A stretch of 46,632 nt of DNA, taken from assembly GCA_015680685.1 (NCBI GenBank), contig MNCI01005848.1, positions 39,666 to 86,297 on the forward strand, written 5' to 3'. Position 1 is the stretch's first letter; each line of letters opens with the position of its first letter. The notes beneath the pieces are model-generated. The model made no database searches. It was given only the letters and a program-made list of their open reading frames with translations, and had not been told where the DNA came from. This stretch comes from Gnetum montanum (Eukaryota; Streptophyta; Gnetopsida; Gnetales; Gnetaceae). The position numbers were made by a program, and so were the translations under genes. Positions 11,102-21,384 of this stretch are shown piece after piece.

Positions 11102-12003
11102 TGATGAAGTGCTCATCATTCGATGCATCGACTAGGCTGTGTATATGAAGCCCCGTATACGCGGCCTCGTTGATGTGGCCCCATCAACGCATTTTTCGAT
11201 GCGTCTATGTGGCCTCATTTATGTAGTGTCTGTTCTAGCCTATAAATAAGTGTGCATCTGCCACACTTAGGCATATTTTGGGTAGTTGTAGCGAAGCTCT
11301 TGTAGTTTGTCCCTGCGAGAGTTATAATATTTTCGAAGTGCCCACAGTAGGTGTGAGAAAGGTGTCTGGCTCTTTATTCAATCACTGATGTACCTGAGCC
11401 CATTGGCGTGACCAGTAATAAAGATGAGATTTTTAAGCATTTCTTGCAGCAATTGGATTTAGTTATTTAAGCATTTAATAGTTTACTAATCCTATGCTTT
11501 AATAATTCGTTAAGTTTTTATTGTTATCACTTTAATCATCATCACTCTTTTATATCTTACAAAAACCATAAGTACGACCGTCTCGAACGTAAACCCAACA
11601 CTTGGCAACCCAGTGATGCTTAATGTCTGGTAACCTAGTAGTGGTTAGGGGATGCTTAGGACATGCACAAAATATGGGATCAGATGCTTATGCTAGGGAA
11701 AGTTAAGAGATAGAATAGGACAATTATAGGTTACGCAATATTCCATTTTTGACATTTCCTTTCAAGAATTAGACTCTAGAAGATAAAGAGAAAAGCCATA
11801 AAAATCATTTGCCTCAATCTCACTTAACCATCGCATTAGAAAACCACAAGTGAGGTTGGGAAGACAATGACCATTCTAACACAAGGTTTTGCTAGTTAGA
11901 GTTTGGTGTATGCAAGTGCTTCTAGTCTACAAAATTCAACCGAGTTGCGTGTGAACCCCCATGATTCATATGGTTGGGCATAGGGGTACCTTGCCGCTCA
12001 TCA
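11102..12003 (+). repeat. Element A 3' LTR (902 bp)
   Basis: It starts TGATGAAGTGC and ends GCCGCTCATCA, a 6-bp terminal inverted pair shared with the other LTRs here. U3 contains GGCCTCGTTGATG/CCCCATCAACGC, a loose inverted pair. A TATA box (TATAAATA) is at 11241-11248 and an AATAAA signal at 11417-11422. The R-region block GCGAAGCTCTTGTAG after the TATA box is shared with the D and F LTRs. The last 288 bp match 227-516. Confidence 0.9.
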
Positions 12004-12234
12004 AATAGTGGTGAAATAAAATTAATAATTTAAGGAAAAAAAGATCCCTCACTGCAAACAATTTTGCTACCTAAAATCAATCCTCTAATCAGATGGTAAA
12101 ATTGATACATATACAAGAAATAGAATTAAGGCAAGGTGGTCAAATAGAGATAGGCTAGTGGTGTTTTATGTGATAAAAGAATACTAATAAAATTAAATGG
12201 GAAATTTTACAAGACAACAATTAGGTCTTTTATC

Positions 12235-12655
12235 TTATATAGTGTTACATGTTGGGTAGTACATATGAGGTATAAACAACAAATTAGTGTAGCAAAAATG
12301 CAAATGCTTTGATGGATGTTGAATGTTACTAAAAGAGATAAGCTACATAATATAAATATTAGAGGAAAACTTGTAGTGATTTCTATTTCAGATAAGCTAC
12401 AAGAATAGTAGCTTAGATGGTTTAGACATGTGTAAAGAAGATTAAGAAATGAGCATATAAACAAAAGTTGCTATATCACTACTCCAAGAAAGCCATTGAA
12501 AGGAAGACAAAAGAAGACATGGGAAAAAATGATCGAAGATGATTTGAAGAAACTAAAAATAAATAAAGATCTAGCTCCTTCATAGAGGCGAATGGTGAAA
12601 AAGAACTCATTTAGATGACCCCATTTTGTTGGGACAAGGCTAGGATAATGATAAT
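12235..12655 (+). mobile_element. 3' end of an RTE-type LINE (5'-truncated)
   Basis: Translation with stops ignored gives the C-terminal part of a LINE RT protein: AKMQML-WMLNVTKRDKLHN, DKLQE, LRWFRHV, GRQKKTWEKMIEDDLKKL and KINKDLAPS, then HFVGTRLG. This order (WFxHV, KKTWxxxxxxDL, LGQG) marks the end of plant RTE-like LINEs. The copy closes with AGGATAATGATAATGATT, a short ATG/ATA simple repeat of the kind such elements end with. A second copy of this terminus is at 31428-31553. Confidence 0.75.
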
Positions 12656-12699
12656 GATTCCTCTTTCAATGGTTCTTAATAACTAGATCTTGGCACAAT

Positions 12700-14837
12700 G
12701 GAATATGAGGAAAATAAACTATATGTATATTTAGAATCTTTCATGAGGAATTTTTCTATTTTCATTTGATACCACTAAATAGTTACAATAGGTTTTCAAG
12801 AAGGGGTTTGGAATATTGCTTGCACTTTTTTTGTTGTCTCCACTTGGATTGAAGATTTTAATCCTAAAGAAGCATGTAAGGGTATCCTACCTATTTAGGT
12901 TAAATTTGCAAGGCTGCTTCCAAGTTTGATATTATTCATTGAAGATATTGTAAAGTAGTTAGGTAAGGTTAATTGTGTGAAGGCCATGAAAGGTATCCAA
13001 ATGTATCCATTAAGATGTGTTTGTATAACATTGGACTTGCAACAAGAGTTACCTAATTGTATAGAAATCCTAATTAACAAAAACTCTCTAATCTTACAAA
13101 AAAATAGATATTTAATTTTGCTGAATTCTTGCTACTACTATCACCAACTAGATCATTGAGTTTATAATTATCTAAATTTTTTTGGCAAAGAAAGCAGCTA
13201 ATAAACTTGTTAATGAAGAAGTTAAATGAGAAGTGGGTGCAAAAATTCATGTAGGAATGGAGAATGCATAGCATCTAGTAAAAATAAGGCTAACATGACA
13301 ATGACAAGGAATAAAAATGGCTATCTAATGGGGACTCCTCTCAATCTCATACTTTAGACACGAATGTGAATTTTATAGATGATAACATTTAACAATCTTG
13401 CATAGAGGTTTGGTCAATAGTAAATGATAAAGGTTTTCAAACAATGTTGCACAAAGGAAAAGGTAAAGATGTTGTAGATTCAATCTTTTATGCTAATTCA
13501 ATAAAAGGTAATAAATCTTTACTTCTTTAAGGTTCTTCAGTGTCTAATCATTTTAGAAATCTTAAAATGTAAGCAAGGAATAATAAATTTAAATATACGT
13601 CCTACTCAAGGTTAATTGGAAAATCTTAGCACATGCATCTGTCCAAATTGGGTTTAAAATCAATATCTCATATAGCAATTCATATTAGCAATTACTATGT
13701 TGTGCTTAATCAAGATTATGAGAAGATCCCTTCCACACAATCTCAATGATTAAATTTTTCTCATGGAATGTTAGAGAATAGACCCTCTTTGCTCTTATTG
13801 TGCATATTTGGCTATTAGTAAGATACACACAGATATCATTTTTCTTCAAGATGTTAAAGTTTAAGGTTTTAATCTTTAGGTTGCTAGTTTTCACATAGCA
13901 CCTCATTTTATTTATTTTGCTCAAATTATGTTGAAGGAAGAGGAGGTGCTATTATTATGCTTCATCCCAAGTAGAATAGCTACATAATTCAGACTACTGC
14001 AAATGCCTATGGTAGTATTTTTTGGATCATCCTCTCTATAAAGGATCAATGGGTTGGCTTGTTATCTAGTTATACTCCTAATAATGCTAAGCATAGTAGA
14101 TGCATAGTGTGGAAATATATTGTTTTTGTTCTTCCTAAGATTGCCTTTGTTATAGATAGAGATTTTAACTTTGAAGCTTCATAAGATAATAAAGTTGGAG
14201 GTTAGTCTATCCATGTCATTTTTGATTATATACTCCTTTAGTTTCATATTCAATAAAGATTCAATCTTTTTGATTCTACTGGAAATAGAGAAAATATGCT
14301 TACAAATCAATGGTTCAATTAGAGAAATCATAGAGCTGGTCATAATAGAGTCATTTCAAGACTAAACAAAATTTTTATATCTGCTACAGTAGTTTGTAAA
14401 CATAATCCTTCCAAGAATCCCCTTGCTCTTTCTCAATACACTTTATCACATTATGATCCTATAATTTGTTAATTATTAATTGATTAGGTGAACTCACAAA
14501 TTGGTTCAAATTGGGTTTTTATTTTAATACTTTCTTTCTGTCTAATGATGCTTGTTGCAATCTTCTCCTATAAAAGTGAATTATTAGCCCAAGGCCTAGA
14601 GATGAGTAAATTACTTTATGGAATGAGGCTATGGAAATAATTACAAAGTTATGTAAGTACTTGGAAAAGAAATTAAAATTAAAAAGAACTCAACGGAGAT
14701 TTGATGTTGAGAATAATGTTCAACATCTCGCTTAACAAGTTCGCCATTCTTATAGTGATGTTCTTCTCCAATAAGAGTTGGCTCATGCAGCTCTATTCTG
14801 GCTGTTTTGGATATCTTTCATGCCCAAAGTGTGCAAT
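12700..14837 (+). mobile_element. L1-type LINE relic (ORF1 and N-terminal ORF2)
   Basis: ORF1-like sequence at about 12778-13160 reads GVWNIACTFFVVSTWIEDFNP, ILPI-VKFARLLPSLI, LGKVNCVKAMKG, then RCVCITLDLQQELPN; this matches the DUF4283 plus zinc-knuckle region of plant L1 ORF1, although the knuckle itself is gone. ORF2 begins near 13736 with FSWNV (endonuclease start). It continues with an RDFNFE block at about 14158, where active endonucleases have GDFN. Further on are HRAGHNRVISRLNKIF and LSHYDPII (about 14325-14460). Reading frames change several times. The homology stops before RT, where the chalcone-synthase-like sequence begins. Confidence 0.68.
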
Positions 14838-15515
14838 TAAGAGCGAGGGCTTGGCCAACCATGCTGCTTGTATGTGACTACGGTCCCTAGAATATCATGG
14901 CTGTGACCTCGCTGCACACCAGCAGCACCCGTTCTCTGCGGTTGTTCTCCGCAATGTCCTTGGCGATGCGCAGAGCAGTGCCCCCGGCAAAGCAGCCCTG
15001 CTGACACATCATCACTCGCCTCACGCCCGGCCGCAGCCCAGCATCTTCAGCAAAGCGTAGTCGGTGCCCGGCATGTCGATGCCGTTGGTGGTGAAGACCA
15101 CCATGTGCGTTCTCTCCGTGCTTAGCCGTTCCCACTCGGCCAGCGCCTTCTCGGCCGCACCTCCCTTATTACGATGCTCTGCCTCTCATCGAAGGACTGA
15201 CCCATGTACTCCGGCATCGCCGGATGCTTCGCCAGCATCTCCTCCCCGTGTGTTAGGTTTCTCTTTCGAATCTGCGAACTTGTCACCTGTCAAGTCACAT
15301 TCTTAAATATTAAGCCTCTCATTTACAAAAATATTTATGTTTAGGAGCTTAGTGCGTCTGTGTTATAAGTTTAAATACAAAAAATACAGTACCAGTGCAT
15401 TTAATTACATTAAAGACGCACATACGCGCTGGAACTTGATCTTGAGTTCTGAGCTCCGTCATGGCTCTTGGTTGCGTCAAAGCTCTGCATCAAAAGAATC
15501 TGATTCGTGGAAGCG
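14838..15515 (-). pseudogene. Chalcone synthase superfamily (type III polyketide synthase) pseudogene, two exons
   Basis: On the minus strand exon 2 (15286 down to about 14838) encodes LTHGEEMLAKHPAMPEYMG, then [26 protein letters not shown] and [18 protein letters not shown], followed by LLVCSEVTA and [13 protein letters not shown] contains the catalytic Cys of plant type III polyketide synthases, which condense CoA starters with malonyl-CoA. The 135-bp segment 15287-15421 looks like an intron (GTGCGT...TTGACAG). It splits a Cys codon just before GACAAG, the place where plant chalcone synthase genes carry their conserved intron. The end of exon 1 (15422 to about 15515) reads KIKFQRVC after MTEL. 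Frameshifts occur in exon 1, near the start of exon 2, before EKALAEW and before LRPG, and a stop follows TAMIF. The C-terminal half is missing. GC content is far above the flanks. The exact subfamily is unclear. Confidence 0.85.
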
Positions 15516-15950
15516 AAGAATCGAGAATTCGTGATTCTAAACATGTTTCGGGTACCTGTGCCTCAAGAAAAAAGTGGGGACGGGTTCGTGGCTGGAGACT
15601 TGATAGAAAAAATTTAAATATATTAGGATTTTTTTTAAAAAAAATAAATCTCATATGCAATAAAAAAACATTGTAGAATATAGAACAAGTATAATGTAAA
15701 TCCAAAATATTAACATATAATTTTTGCAACAACCAGAATGATAGCAATAAAATGAAACCCTTTTTTACTTAATCCAATCTTTCCAAAAATGAAATTAAGC
15801 ATCAAGCCTCAACCAAATTTATAACAAATCACATTTGCTAATACTTTTGTTCAACAATGACCTATGAGTAGCGTCCTAGGGCCATGTTGAAGATTAACAC
15901 ATTATAAGAAAACACAACTTAACTCAACTAGGCACACCCAAGTAACTCAC
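15516..15950. other. No gene recognised
   Basis: AT-rich sequence with T-runs (for example 15629-15638). I found no conserved reading frame, LTR terminus or tandem repeat. The part just above 15515 may hold the decayed beginning of exon 1 of the chalcone-synthase-like pseudogene, but I could not follow it. Confidence 0.4.
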
Positions 15951-16124
15951 CTCCCCTTGGAAGATTGAAAACCTTTCAAACGCTGGAGAATTAGTACTAG
16001 TCATGATGAAGAAGGGGAAAGTAAAAACAGAGTGCCATGAGCTTGCATATGGCGATTGGCTATGTGCTGGTGGGCTTTGTTGGCTCATAAGCTTGAACAA
16101 GCATCCATCCGTCATCAAGTTCAT
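15951..16124 (-). other. Exon-like ORF with splice donor, unrecognised
   Basis: On the minus strand an ATG at 16124 opens a frame that includes MSQQSPPAHSQSPYASSW and FERFSIFQGE. It runs into AAGGGGAG followed by GTGAGT (15950-15945), a good plant 5' splice site. The ORF itself would read on to a stop at about 15924. I do not recognise the protein and see no second exon. It may be a stray first exon or chance. Confidence 0.25.
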
Positions 16125-16680
16125 GACTCATCACCCATGACGATGACCCGTTTTACTTTTTCTTTTTCTCAGCAGAGATACGAGAAAAAGAGCAAAAACC
16201 AGCAATGACCAATAAACATGCTTGAATGTGTAAGTCATGGCAGAACCTTGACGCTCTCAAAGGCCAATCTATGCAAATGCAATGTTTGCCTCGCACGCCC
16301 GGTCCCAAACTTGATTTCCGTATGACCCAAACTTGGCCCTTCGGCCTTTGGTTACCAAAGTGGCCCTTTCGTGATTTTCGTGTGTTTGTTTATTCATTGG
16401 TACTCACTTGTTTTCTGTGATCTGTGTCATGCCGATGTCAAGAATCTTGATTCCCTGCTGCCCACTTGACAATGAAATGAAGTTTCGGGTAAGATTCAGA
16501 ACAGGAAAAGATCGGTAAGATTATAATGCACAATTCTGACAGCGAGAACAAGGCAAGAGTACCAGGCAAGGCAAGACAAGGCGATTTCTATGTATATGTC
16601 CAGATACAGACAAAATTTCATTGGAAATTATGAAATACGTACCCATTGCGGATTTAATACGCTTCTGTACGTGCTCCCGC
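16125..16680. other. No gene recognised
   Basis: Mixed-composition DNA with a short direct repeat near 16551-16580 (GGCAAGAGTACCAGGCAAGG). An ORF of 64 codons at 16226-16420 shows no recognisable motif. Confidence 0.4.
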
Positions 16681-16857
16681 AACGCAAACAGTTCATAAAA
16701 ATTTATCCGAAATCGCGAATCTCTGGCGCATAGCGCCGCAACGCAAACAGTTCATAAAAATTTATCCGAAATCGCGAATCTCTGGCGCATAGCGCCGCAA
16801 CGCAAACAGTTCATAAAAATTTATCCGAAATCGCGAATCTCTGGTGCATAGCGTCAA
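16681..16857. repeat. Tandem array, 59-bp unit x 3
   Basis: Units begin AACGCAAACAGTTCATAAAA at 16681, 16740 and 16799. The first two are identical through GCGCCGC; the third changes near its end (GGTGCATAGCGTC). Near-identity implies recent amplification. Confidence 0.95.
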
Positions 16858-17048
16858 AGTAATAGTCGGGAAGTTGATTAAATACTCCGTGATCTCTTTA
16901 TTTGTGTTTCCGTGATCGTTCATAAAAATTTATCCGAAATCGCGAATCTCTGGTGCATAGCGTCAAAGTAATAGTCGGGAAGTTGATTAAATACTCCGTG
17001 ATCTCTTTATTTGTGTTTCCGTGATCTCTTTATTTGTGTTTTCGTCAC
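16809..17048. repeat. Tandem array, 109-bp unit x 2 plus a short partial, overlapping the 59-bp array
   Basis: The block starting GTTCATAAAAATTTATCCG occurs at 16809 and again at 16918, identical over 109 bp and ending TTTCCGTGATC. A further partial copy of its end (CTCTTTATTTGTGTT) follows at 17026-17041. The larger unit contains most of the 59-bp unit plus an extra segment with AGTAATAGTCGGGAAG. Confidence 0.95.
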
Positions 17049-17089
17049 AGTTGTAGGGCAGCGCTGTAACAGGCTTAAGCGTACACATC

Positions 17090-17260
17090 CAGTAATGCGT
17101 TTTTCACGTTTTCGCATACGCGCGTTTTCCACGTTTACGTGCACATTAATGGGTTAAGGTGACCTCCATCATCATTTACACGTTCTTAACACGTTTACCG
17201 GATTCTGTGGCCTATAAATTCGATCTTGATGAGAACAAACATAGCACAAATCACAGCATC
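17090..17260 (+). promoter_or_regulatory. Promoter-like segment with TATA box and ACGT motifs
   Basis: CCTATAAATTCG (TATA-like, about 17211-17222) is followed after about 25 bases by an A-rich possible start region (AACAAACATAGCAC). Upstream are several ACGT cores (TTTTCACG, CCACGTTTACGTGC). The 109-bp repeats lie just upstream. The first ATG downstream (17322) opens a frame of only about 37 codons, so I cannot name a gene it would drive. Confidence 0.3.
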
Positions 17261-17770
17261 ATTGCATACCCTTTAACAGACCTTTAAAAAATCCCAACGC
17301 CAAATTTAATCTAAGGCATCAATGGTTGAAGGTCAATTCCAATTGATCAGGCATTGTGCATTTCAGGTTTATGCATATGAATTTCTTATGTCATTTGCTT
17401 CCACATTTTGCATTTCCGAGTATCTATGCATGTGAATTTCTTGTTCCATTTGCGTCTACATTGTGCATTGTTGATTATATATGCAAACAAACACAAGTTT
17501 ACTTTCTTAACTGGTCTCCTGCGGAAGCAAATAAACATATACTTTATTAGTTGTGGTTAGAAAGATTTTTATGTAGCGGTGCTTTCAAATCAATGCTGCG
17601 AATGTGTTCATGGGTGCCAGCGTTTTCAAAGCAACGGCATTTTAATGTAAGAATTTATAAAAATTAAATTGAAAACTAGAGCTTCTTTAGTTTACGCCTC
17701 CTTTATGACACGGGGTAGCGCAGTGACGTAGCACATGATCATTTATCACGATTCAAGAACCTTCCTCGTA
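17261..17770. other. No gene recognised
   Basis: Possible leader of the promoter-like segment, with an imperfect repeat of TTTATGCATATGAATTTCTT / TATGCATGTGAATTTCTT (about 17367 and 17424). The ORF at 17356-17550 has no known motif. Confidence 0.4.
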
Positions 17771-18214
17771 AAATAACTTGGCTGGTGCAGCAAACGTGCA
17801 TCCTCAGTCTCTCATTCTATGCGTGCAATAGAGGACCATGTGACGTTCTAAAAAAAGGTACTTAAATTGGAAAATCAAGGAATTTGAATAACTGTCTTGA
17901 AATTCAAGGCTTCATGAAATAATTTGGCTAGTGCAGCAAACGTGCATCCTCATTCTCTCATTCTATGCGTGCAATAGAGGACCATGTGACGTTCCAAAAA
18001 AAGGTACTTAAATTGGAAAATCAAGTAATTTGAATAACTATCTTGAAATTCAAGGCTTCATGAAATAACTTGGCTGGTGCAGCAAACGTGCATCCTCATT
18101 CTCTCATTCTATGCATGTAATAGAGGACCATGTGACGTTCCAGAAAAAGGTAATTAAATTGGAAAATCAAGGAATTTGAATAACTGTCTTGAAACTCAAA
18201 CTCAAGGCTTCATG
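17771..18214. repeat. Tandem array, 146-bp unit x 3
   Basis: Copies start AAATAACTTGGCTGGTGCAG at 17771, 17917 (one base changed in each half) and 18063. Shared landmarks are CAGCAAACGTGCATCCTCA, ATAGAGGACCATGTGACGTT and GGAATTTGAATAACTGTCTT. The third copy has an extra ACTCAA duplication near its end. Confidence 0.95.
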
Positions 18215-19102
18215 AAAATAAAATAGGTAATTAGAAAATTTAAACTTTTCCTGGTCCTTGCTGCCATTGGTTCATGTTGTCTCATCATCGTAAACATTGT
18301 CGTAGCCGACACTACTTGTAACCACCAAGAGAGGGAGAGAGAGAGAGATCTGTTTCATCGCCAACCACTACCATTCACAATTGTCACATGCTATTCAAGT
18401 GCTTGCCATGTGCCACTATGAAGAGAGAAGAGAAAGATCGCTAAGTGTTCCACCAACCATGTGAATCACCATTGGTGGTAGAAAACCTCAGTGGTTGCTT
18501 GCCTATAACGGTGATTGCCTGGAGTTGCTATTAGAAAAGGGGAGATTGCCCAATACATTGCTGTTGCTATTAGAACCTTTGGCATGCATGCTGCGCACAA
18601 GCACTATCAATTGCACATTATTGATAATGCACTGGTGTTGATGCACAACAAGAACGCTAGGGGAAGAGCCTACAAAATGCCATTGTCATTCACCTATAGC
18701 ATGCATCATGTGCCTATTGCCTACTAATAATGTCTGTCACTACACCTTACAAAGAGAGAGGAGGCTCAGTGATTCCCTACTGTTTGCCATCCGCTTGCCA
18801 CTGGTGGAGAGAGAGAGAGGTTGTTCTTGTTGTGAGAATGTTGCCACCCCTTGGCCTCTACTGCCACTGATTGCTGCTACTGAGGGTTAACTATTGTAGG
18901 TCGATTACCATAGGGAGATAGTAGAGAGGCCACTCACCATCACCTTCACATGCCCTACCAAAGTGAGGAGAGGCTGGCCCATCACTATTGCCTTCACGTG
19001 CCCTACTAGAGTGAGGAGAGGCTGGCTAATCCCCTTGGTTATTGCTTGCTACTCGGGGAAGGGGAGGCCCGATGGTTCTGGTTGCTACTCTAGGAAGGGG
19101 AG
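18215..19102. other. No gene recognised; short simple and direct repeats
   Basis: A GA-rich microsatellite lies at about 18330-18350. A 48-bp direct repeat starts at 18943 and 18991 (CCTTCACATGCCCTACCA / CCTTCACGTGCCCTACTA, each continuing GTGAGGAGAGGCTGGC). A further pair, GCTACTCGGGGAAGGGGAG / GCTACTCTAGGAAGGGGAG, sits at about 19049 and 19084. ORFs here show no domain. Confidence 0.5.
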
Positions 19103-19901
19103 TGATGAATCACATTGCTTCATCTACTCTGAAGTCGGGGTCTAGATGCGATGTCGGGGGGTATGCTGTTCTATAAATATAGTGCTTGGGCAATCAATTT
19201 AGCATGAGTTTTTGTTAGTTTTCAGTCAGAGTAGTGAAGCTCTTGTAGTTTATTTTCTCTAGAGTTAGAATATTTTCTGAGTGCCCATAGAAGGAGTCTA
19301 AGTGTGTATGGTTCTTTGTTTGAACATTGATGTACTTGAGTGTAGCAGTGTGACTGGAATAAAAATGAACTCTTTTGATAATCCTTGTAGCATTGAGAAT
19401 AGATTAATGTTTTCTTTAATGTACTTTACTTTCATGCACTTTACTTTAATGGATTTTAATTAAGTAATTAATTTCTAGTTATTAATTAACACAAGCATGC
19501 CGCTTTGAGCATACATATCATGTTTGGTAACCTAGCAATGCTTAATGTTTGGTAGCCTAGCAACACTATATGTGTCTAGCATGTGTCCAGGAAAGCGGGA
19601 CGAGTACTTGTGTTAGGCTAGCTAGGCAGTAGATGAATTAGATCTTAAATTACTTTACCTTTCATTCTCGTTGTAGGCAATTAAACTTATAAAATATAAA
19701 ATAATGACAATAATATGTCTCACTTTGGACAAAACCATATGTGACAAAGCTACCACTAGTCCAAGTGGAAAAACAACGAATTTCAATCAAGGCATAGCGA
19801 TCTAGATGCCACAACTAGTCCCATCCATGGAATTCGATTGGATTGTGTATGAATGCTTGTGATTCGTATGGTTGGGCATAGGGGCACCTTGCTGCTCATC
19901 A
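19103..19901 (+). repeat. Element F 5' LTR (799 bp)
   Basis: It starts TGATGAATCACATTGC and ends CTGCTCATCA. A TATA box (TATAAATA) is at 19172-19179, and GTGAAGCTCTTGTAG follows as in the other LTRs. AATAAA is at 19359-19364. The 3' half (from about 19612) is repeated at 26718-27012. Confidence 0.82.
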
Positions 19902-19902
19902 T

Positions 19903-19920
19903 TGGTGCCATTGCTAGGGA
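19903..19920 (+). promoter_or_regulatory. Primer-binding site, tRNA-Asp type (element F)
   Basis: TGGTGCCATTGCTAGGGA differs from the perfect tRNA-Asp complement at four positions, all C-to-T or G-to-A. Confidence 0.8.
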
Positions 19921-20310
19921 TGGTGCTAGTTATCTAGATTAGTTATATTATACACGATCACTGTAAAAGGTATTAATGATATATCTTTCAAAAAATATTA
20001 AATCACACATACTATCAACCATGACAATGTATCTCCCACATAGAAATGACAATGCATTGTATAGAGAACACATTCATTAGAGAAATAATGCAATATACGA
20101 TGCAGAAAATTGGAGTGATCAACTTTATGTAGGAATTTCTTATGATCATGACCACCTTGACAACACTCAAAGACTACATTCACCTATGGCAGACAATCTT
20201 AGAGGAGATGATGTAAGTCCTAAACTAGGGGAGGCCTCAAGGCCTCAGACCTCCTCAAAACCTAGAAATGATAAATTAAAGGACCTCAAAGAACACCATA
20301 GAAGCCATGG
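19921..20310 (+). pseudogene. Element F leader and start of gag, truncated
   Basis: The first 270 bp are leader. A short frame from 20186 (MADNLRGDDVSPKLGEASRP, then LKDLKEHHRSHG) runs directly into the C-family LTR at 20311. The His-rich end recalls the charged linker of gag in D (about 34430) and C, but the match is weak. The rest of F's coding region is gone. Confidence 0.4.
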
Positions 20311-21243
20311 TGATGAGATGCGATATCGCGTCGTCCCCTGCAATATCGCGTACGTGATATCGCGGTCCGTCGCCAAATCTATAAATAAGAGGCGACACTC
20401 CCCTCATTTCCCATCCTAGGCTTAAAGTAGGGAAACTCTGGCAGTTTGATCACTCCAGAGATAGAATATTTTCCATGTGCCTGCAGTAGGAGTCCCAAGT
20501 GAACGGATCTTTATTCGACCAGCTTTGTACCTAAACGTAAGTTGTGTACAGCAATAAAGAGGAGCTTTATGGATAAACCTTGCAGTGCATGGAATAGGAT
20601 TTATTACTTGTTATTTCTTACCTATTATTTATTACCAGCATTAGCACGACATGAGTACGACTTGATTATGAGCATTGACAAGTGTGTACGACTAATCAAG
20701 GAATCCGCTACTCATCGCGATTAGTTTCTCTCACCCTCAACTCCTAGAACGCGGGATGAGTACGACTTGATTATGAACATCTACGGATGTGTACGGCTAG
20801 TCAAGGAATCAGCTGCTCATCATGTTTAGGCCAGTTAAGTGCCTCAGTATGACCACTTCGAGCACATGCGTTATGTGTGGTGATCCTAGTAACGATTAGT
20901 GTTTGGTAGCCACAGTTGCATAGTTCAGGGTGTGTACAGTAAGTGGGAACGGATGCTAACGCTAGTTAATTTAGACTTAGGACATTAGTTAGAGTTAGTT
21001 AGCTTTCTCAACCTTTCACCTCATAGCATAGGAGAAAATCCAGAAAAGACCATAAAAATTATATACCTCAGACTTACTTAACCATACACCATGACAACAA
21101 CAAGTAAGTCTAGGAAGACAACAAATGATTAACCCCAAGTGTTTCATGGGGCGTTTAGGAATTTAGTCTGCAGAGTTCGACCGGATCGCATGTGCTACGC
21201 TCGTTTCATATGGTTGAGTGTAGGGGTACCTCGCCACTCATCA
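20311..21243 (+). repeat. C-family 5' LTR (933 bp), plus strand
   Basis: It starts TGATGAGATGCG and ends CGCCACTCATCA. U3 holds three GATATCGC-type motifs (20320-20329 palindromic, 20343-20350, 20357-20364) upstream of a TATA box at 20380-20387. AATAAA is at 20553-20558. A direct duplication with a 105-bp offset (ATGAGTACGACTTGATTATG at 20651 and 20756) lies downstream of R. The last 226 bp match the segment at the left edge of the window. Confidence 0.88.
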
Positions 21244-21244
21244 T

Positions 21245-21262
21245 TGGTGCAGTTGCCATGGA
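21245..21262 (+). promoter_or_regulatory. Primer-binding site, tRNA-Asp type (C plus copy)
   Basis: TGGTGCAGTTGCCATGGA, one base after the LTR end, matches the tRNA-Asp complement at 14 of 18 positions. Confidence 0.75.
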
Positions 21263-21384
21263 CTAAGTGTTTGTGCACCGAATAGAACATAAGGGATATC
21301 ACTCACATCATTGTGAGTCTTAACGAACCTTCAGGTTAATCAAAAGAAAAATTTATATAACGGTGAAATAGCACACCGATCAAA

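Larger units (their letters stand above)
227..12003 (+). mobile_element. Element A: nearly complete Athila-like Ty3/gypsy retrotransposon with third ORF
   Basis: The order is 5' LTR remnant (227-516), tRNA-Asp primer-binding site, gag, protease, RT, RNase H, integrase, a spacer of about 1.3 kb, ORF3 (8001-10856), a polypurine tract and a 902-bp 3' LTR. The internal region is about 10.6 kb, large for gypsy elements and typical of Athila-like ones with an extra ORF. Integrase has no chromodomain. In about 250 alignable bases the two LTRs differ at roughly 16 positions by my count, mostly transitions, so the insertion is old. Coding regions are broken mainly by in-frame stops: RT through the integrase core, and ORF3, each stay in one frame. 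AATAG follows the 3' LTR, but the matching left target copy is lost. Confidence 0.88.

Noticed and set aside
14820-14870. RARAWPTML reading as the continuation of the L1 ORF2
   Set aside because: The opposite strand here continues the chalcone-synthase match (VGQAL), which explains the sequence better.
16681-17048. Tandem repeats as a CRISPR array
   Set aside because: Units are contiguous without unique spacers, in a plant nuclear context.
18515-18727. 70-codon ORF as a small protein gene
   Set aside because: No recognisable motif, and it lies in DNA with several short repeats; the length is expected by chance.
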